DNA of 7,859 nt from contig JAQVMI010000079.1 of the NCBI GenBank assembly GCA_028703735.1, positions 1 through 7,859 of the forward strand. Reading direction: 5' to 3'. Of the stretch, positions 5,701-7,859 are shown piece after piece (position 1 is the first letter of the stretch; every line of letters begins with the position of its first letter). Both the position numbers and the translations under genes were made by a program. The DNA comes from Candidatus Cloacimonadota bacterium (GTDB lineage: Bacteria; Cloacimonadota; Cloacimonadia; Cloacimonadales; Cloacimonadaceae). A model generated the notes under the pieces. That model ran no database searches, was not told the origin of the DNA, and worked only from the letters and a program-made list of their open reading frames with translations.

Positions 5701-7859
5701 CTACCGATATGATTCAAGTTTTGGTGGAAGTGCTTTATGCTCCAAACCAGCTTAGCATAAGTGTATCGAATCATAATGATATTAGCCTTAATTGGCAAAT
5801 CACCAATAGAAGTGTTTTGGGTTACCAGGTTTTCCGTAATAATAGCCTTATTGCCGAAACTCCACTACTTACATTCGCTGATAACAACATGGCTGATGGA
5901 AACTATAGTTATAAGGTTTGTGCTGTTTACGGATCTGGGATTTCCCCCGCCAGCAATACTGTAAGTGCCTTTATCGAATTCCCTTACCCTCCCCAAAATA
6001 TTGTTGCCACTGTAAATCAAGCTGATGTACTACTTTCGTGGCAGGTAGTTCCCGGAACCAGTGTGGTGTATCACATTTATCGTGATGGCGTCCTGATAAG
6101 CTCTACCAGTAATAGTTTCTATAATGATCCCAGCCTTAATAATGGCAGTTATGATTATTTTTTAACCAGCAGCAATGCATCAGATTCTGGTGTTTCGGAT
6201 GCTTCTGGAACCGTAACAGCGACTGTTAATGTACTATATCCCCCGCAAAACCTAAGTGGTTCTGTAACTGGTGATGATGTAACACTTTATTGGATTGCTC
6301 CTGCAAATGGACCTCGTGACCTGTTAGGATACAATGTTTATCGTAATGGTGCGTTTTTAGCTACAACCAGCCAGACCAGTTATCTGGATAACAATTTATC
6401 CAATGAAACATACAGCTACTATGTAACAGCCATATATACGAGCCAGGAATCTGCTGCTTCAAACACCATACACTTAATGGTGGAAGTAATGTATCCCCCC
6501 ACAGGTTTATCTGCAAATGTAATAGGTGACGATGTTTACCTAACCTGGACTGCTGCTGCTACTTCCAGAGCCATTCAAGGCTATAAAGTATATCGCGATA
6601 ATGTAGAAATTGCCCAAACGAATCTGCCAAGTTATGTTGATTCCAACTTGGCAAATGGAACCTATTATTACTTTGTGAAGGCTGTTTATATCGGTGGAAT
6701 TTCTGAACCCACGTCAACAGTGGAAGCCATAGTGGAAGTGTTGTATCCCCCATCAGGTTTAAGCTATAGTATAGATGATGACGATATTCTGCTTTCCTGG
6801 CAAGCTGCTCCCCAAACAGGGGCAAGCAGAAGTTTGCAAGGATACAAAATTTACCGGAATGGCTCCTTGTTAACACAGGTGAATAGTCTTTCTTACACAG
6901 ATGCCAGCCTTGCAAATGGTGTTTACCAATATTATGTAAGTGCTGTTTATACCTCTGGCGAATCTTCGAACTCTGAAACCGTGGTTGTGAATCTGGAAGT
7001 ACTTTATCCTGCCACAAATCTTAGCTATCAGGTTAGTGGAGACGATGTGTCACTTTCCTGGAATATTCCCGTTACATCTGGTGGTTTGCGTAATCTGTTG
7101 GGTTATAAAGTATTAAGAAACGGGTTAGTGATTAACCAAGTGGTTAGTAATGCTTATTCGGATAATAATCTTGCCAATGGTATCTACACTTACTCCATTA
7201 TTGCTGTATACTCCAGCGGTGAAGCAAATCCCACAGAAAGTGTGGAAGTATTAGTAGAAGTATTATATCCAGCCTCCAATCTCACCTACCAGGTGGTGTC
7301 CGATTCTGTTATCCTTTCCTGGAATGCTGCTCCAAATTCTGCCCGAGCCCTACTTGGCTACAAGGTTTATCGTGATGGAATTCTGCAAAGTACTGTAACA
7401 GAGCTTACTTATAGCGATGTTGATCTCGCCAATGGCAGTTACACATACTATGTTACTGCTCTATATGGCCCAGGAGAATCAGTGGCTTCCAATATCGTTA
7501 CAGCCACAGTGGAGGTTTTGTATCCTGTTACTAATCTGCAGTATATCGTAAATGGTGATGACGTAACCCTTTCCTGGATTCTTCCTGCTGTTTCAGGAGG
7601 ATTACGCAACCTGATTGGATATAAGGTAAAGCGTGACGGCGTGTTAATTGCCACCACAAGTGAGCTGAATTATACTGATAACAATCTAACAAATGGCATT
7701 TATCAATACAACGTTAGTGTTGTGTATGATAGTGGCGAATCCACCGTTTCACCAAGTGTGGAAGTATTAGTAGAAGTATTGTATCCCGCAGCAAATCTCT
7801 ATTATCAGGTTACCGCCGATGATGTGAATCTATCCTGGAGTGCTGCACCAAATTCTGCC
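2685..7859 (+). CDS. Giant secreted protein: C10 pseudoprotease domain, jelly-roll domain and fibronectin-like repeat array (3' truncated)
   Basis: I followed one frame without any stop from the ATG at 2685 to the last base, 1725 codons, so the C-terminus lies beyond the window. Order: signal peptide (residues 1-22), C10 peptidase-like domain (about 30-245), jelly-roll or choice-of-anchor-J-like domain (about 252-387), then fibronectin type III-like repeats from 395 onward (15 complete, one cut). The ATG is chosen because it gives an ideal signal peptide. There is no strong Shine-Dalgarno before it, only an A-rich leader. The repeat array is almost free of cysteine (one, at residue 1079). Proteins of this design in FCB bacteria are exported and usually end in a type IX secretion sorting domain, which cannot be checked here. 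The C10 domain lacks its catalytic Cys and His, so an adhesive, binding or structural role is more likely than proteolysis. Exact function is unknown. Confidence 0.93.
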   Translation, partial: MKTTKLFLSVILFAMCLTVWAAEPTRSVDPLILPEWHQTNPWNGRCPGTGPNRAHAGSHALALAKTMKYWAYPTYGTGSVSYVDDDYGPIFQNFTADINWSGMSNTLVFQTTLRFIYMVGASAYTNYEVDYSTSTLANVQSALINNFSYAGNIMFRNRTDFTNFYWKSMIREELDNARPVIYAVTVSSGAEVAFIIDGYNDEGLFHINWSDDNYPNSWVDLNSLTVWNQAIANNNQRMLTGIMPSLGPDNIDENFETDFTNFNWQFSGHQNWSISSESAFYGSQSAKTGNINDNQTTSMFIQINVTNPDTISFFKKVSCESEPNHSYDHLAFFIDNVEQERWSGDGNWAYHEYTVSPGLHTFRWTYSKDGASTYFSDCAWVDAIDFPEGTTPLNEPLFVEAEVSLGNQITLNWQAPQGASPTLTGYKIFRNGVSIAQFNNPTMSSYIDYNMPNGDYTYFLRAVYTEGLSNPSTSTTVTVEVPYAPTNLTATLTGVNTATLAWQAPPLLRNRALMGYYIYRDDVLIAQLENPLAVEYDDPGLDLGVYYYEISALYQTGESDRSNVAQIAIGVPEPPSNLRATVVGSTVNLAWNQVSDTTFLTGFKVFRNGVMVATINNPNQLSFSDTNLLNGAYSYYVRAVYVDVDSGNSSTVHVVVEVAYPPTNVTTIVTGDDVQINWVNPVAVRALTHYYVYRNNQVIAAVFNPNTTSYQDQNLPNGLYTYKVSAFYSGIESPLSAPATALVEVLYPPTNLTASVSLADVHLNWVMPVVQGGLTRSFNGYNIYRNGVLVHFVTPGTITSYTDSALNNGTYNYAVTALYSSGESTSITVNNVVVEVLYPITSITHVVTDDDVLISWQAAATSPNGRSSQTREVLRYNVYKEGVFLSSTTDLSYSDNNLANGVYHYYVKVQYVSGESTASPTVTATVEVLYPPTNLQGIAIDNDVQLVWNVPATFGGLSRGLLGYRVYRDGALIASPTSPVYNDNNLPNGLYDYQVFARYSSGISAPTDMIQVLVEVLYAPNQLSISVSNHNDISLNWQITNRSVLGYQVFRNNSLIAETPLLTFADNNMADGNYSYKVCAVYGSGISPASNTVSAFIEFPYPPQNIVATVNQADVLLSWQVVPGTSVVYHIYRDGVLISSTSNSFYNDPSLNNGSYDYFLTSSNASDSGVSDASGTVTATVNVLYPPQNLSGSVTGDDVTLYWIAPANGPRDLLGYNVYRNGAFLATTSQTSYLDNNLSNETYSYYVTAIYTSQESAASNTIHLMVEVMYPPTGLSANVIGDDVYLTWTAAATSRAIQGYKVYRDNVEIAQTNLPSYVDSNLANGTYYYFVKAVYIGGISEPTSTVEAIVEVLYPPSGLSYSIDDDDILLSWQAAPQTGASRSLQGYKIYRNGSLLTQVNSLSYTDASLANGVYQYYVSAVYTSGESSNSETVVVNLEVLYPATNLSYQVSGDDVSLSWNIPVTSGGLRNLLGYKVLRNGLVINQVVSNAYSDNNLANGIYTYSIIAVYSSGEANPTESVEVLVEVLYPASNLTYQVVSDSVILSWNAAPNSARALLGYKVYRDGILQSTVTELTYSDVDLANGSYTYYVTALYGPGESVASNIVTATVEVLYPVTNLQYIVNGDDVTLSWILPAVSGGLRNLIGYKVKRDGVLIATTSELNYTDNNLTNGIYQYNVSVVYDSGESTVSPSVEVLVEVLYPAANLYYQVTADDVNLSWSAAPNSA
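2772..3419 (+). other. Peptidase C10-like domain with both catalytic residues lost
   Basis: Residues about 30-245 follow the streptopain/interpain scaffold: 'WHQTNPWNGRCP' (36-47), then 'AGSHALALAKTMKYW' (56-70), where active enzymes have 'AGCVATAMAQIMKYW', and 'GTGSVSY' (76-82). After these come 'INWSGM' (98-103), 'ELDNARPVIYA' (173-183), 'AEVAFIIDGY' (190-199), where active enzymes have 'GGHAFVIDGY', and 'LFHINWS' (204-210). The nucleophile Cys is Ser58 (TCA, 2856-2858) and the catalytic His is Val192 (GTT, 3258-3260). The Asn-Trp pair near the active site (208-209) is kept. Each change needs at least two base substitutions from a Cys or His codon, and the frame is intact, so a simple sequencing error is unlikely. 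The motifs quoted for active enzymes are from memory of the family. Most likely a folded pseudoprotease domain used for binding. Confidence 0.85.
3438..3845 (+). other. Jelly-roll (choice-of-anchor-J / MAM-like) domain
   Basis: Residues about 252-387 open with 'DENFETDFTNFNWQFSG' and continue through 'NWSISSESAFYGSQSAKTG', 'ISFFKKVSCESE', 'DHLAFFIDN', 'GLHTFRWTYSKDG' and 'SDCAWVDAIDFP'. This run of motifs is typical of beta-sandwich domains found between catalytic domains and sorting domains in gingipain-like and other secreted proteins of FCB bacteria. Such domains are thought to bind carbohydrate or help surface attachment. It directly follows the C10-like domain and precedes the fibronectin-like repeats. 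Confidence 0.75.
3867..7859 (+). repeat. Array of fibronectin type III-like repeats (15 complete, 1 partial)
   Basis: Units of 83-92 residues begin, by my count, at bases 3867, 4134, 4398, 4665, 4926, 5199, 5475, 5739, 5988, 6240, 6495, 6747, 7008, 7269, 7524 and 7785 (the last is cut). Each unit has the same order of motifs: 'PPTNL', 'GDDVxLSW' with a Trp present in every copy, 'GYKVYRNGVLIA', 'SYTDNNLANGTYTYYV', 'AVYSSGES', and a closing 'VEVLY' that leads straight into the next Pro. This matches the seven-strand pattern of fibronectin type III sandwiches. DNA similarity between most copies is modest, so most of the array is old; the last module is the exception. It probably forms a long, semi-rigid extracellular stalk. 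Confidence 0.9.
7008..7859 (+). repeat. Two-domain (516-bp) tandem duplication at the end of the array
   Basis: The module of repeats 13 and 14 (7008-7523) recurs as repeats 15 and 16 (7524 to the window end) at an exact 516-base offset. The 26 bases from 7239 (AGTGTGGAAGTATTAGTAGA...) are identical to those from 7755. The stretch 7325-7343 matches 7841-7859 with one change. 'SGGLRNLLGYK' in repeat 13 matches 'SGGLRNLIGYK' in repeat 15, and 'AAPNSA' occurs in both repeats 14 and 16. The second copy runs off the right edge. Confidence 0.8.

Noticed and set aside
5761..5964. 67-codon plus-strand open frame in another frame over repeat 8
   Set aside because: It overlaps the continuous main frame. 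Its hydrophobic look comes from reading the beta-strand codons out of frame.
6559..7017. 152-codon open frame on the minus strand inside the repeat array
   Set aside because: It lies antisense to four clear fibronectin-like repeats, its translation resembles no family, and it has no convincing start signal. It is a by-product of the repeat codons.
7448..7657. 69-codon minus-strand open frame in repeats 14-15
   Set aside because: Shadow of the repeat-coding strand.
3867..7859. DNA-level tandem repeats suggesting an assembly artefact across the whole array
   Set aside because: Most units differ substantially at DNA level and in length (83-92 residues), so the array is real. Only the last 516-bp module is similar enough to raise a collapse or expansion concern.

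Overview
The window looks like a piece of a moderately AT-rich bacterial chromosome from the FCB side of the tree. My best guess is Candidatus Cloacimonadota or a near relative. That guess rests on remembered protein style: a C10-peptidase fold, a choice-of-anchor-J-like jelly roll, then a long chain of fibronectin-like domains with 'GYKVYRNG' and 'NNLANGTYTYYV' motifs. No rRNA or other phylogenetic marker is present, so treat the assignment as inference. All three protein-coding genes read on the + strand.

Layout. (1) Positions 1-1503: the C-terminal 500 residues of a tricorn-type S41 serine protease, cut by the left edge, with its catalytic residues visible. (2) Positions 1503-2372: a complete 289-residue TPR protein that starts inside the protease stop codon (TAATG), so the two form an operon and are probably translationally coupled. 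(3) Positions 2373-2684: a 312-base intergenic gap dominated by a 91-bp palindromic element. (4) Positions 2685-7859: a giant secreted protein, uninterrupted for 1725 codons and still open at the right edge. It consists of a signal peptide, a C10 (streptopain/interpain-like) domain, a jelly-roll domain, and 15 complete plus one partial fibronectin type III-like repeats.

The most interesting point is that the C10 domain keeps the family scaffold but has lost both catalytic residues: the nucleophile Cys is Ser and the catalytic His is Val. It also has no room for a propeptide. It is therefore best read as a pseudoprotease, used as a binding or structural head on a very long extracellular stalk. 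The stalk shows signs of growth by duplication: its last two-domain module repeats at an exact 516-bp offset, and the N-terminal repeats belong to a different loop class from the rest.

Nothing in the sequence directly links the protease/TPR pair to the giant protein. They are separated by the palindromic element and probably form separate transcription units. The giant protein's C-terminus, where a surface-anchoring or secretion-sorting domain would be expected, lies outside the window.
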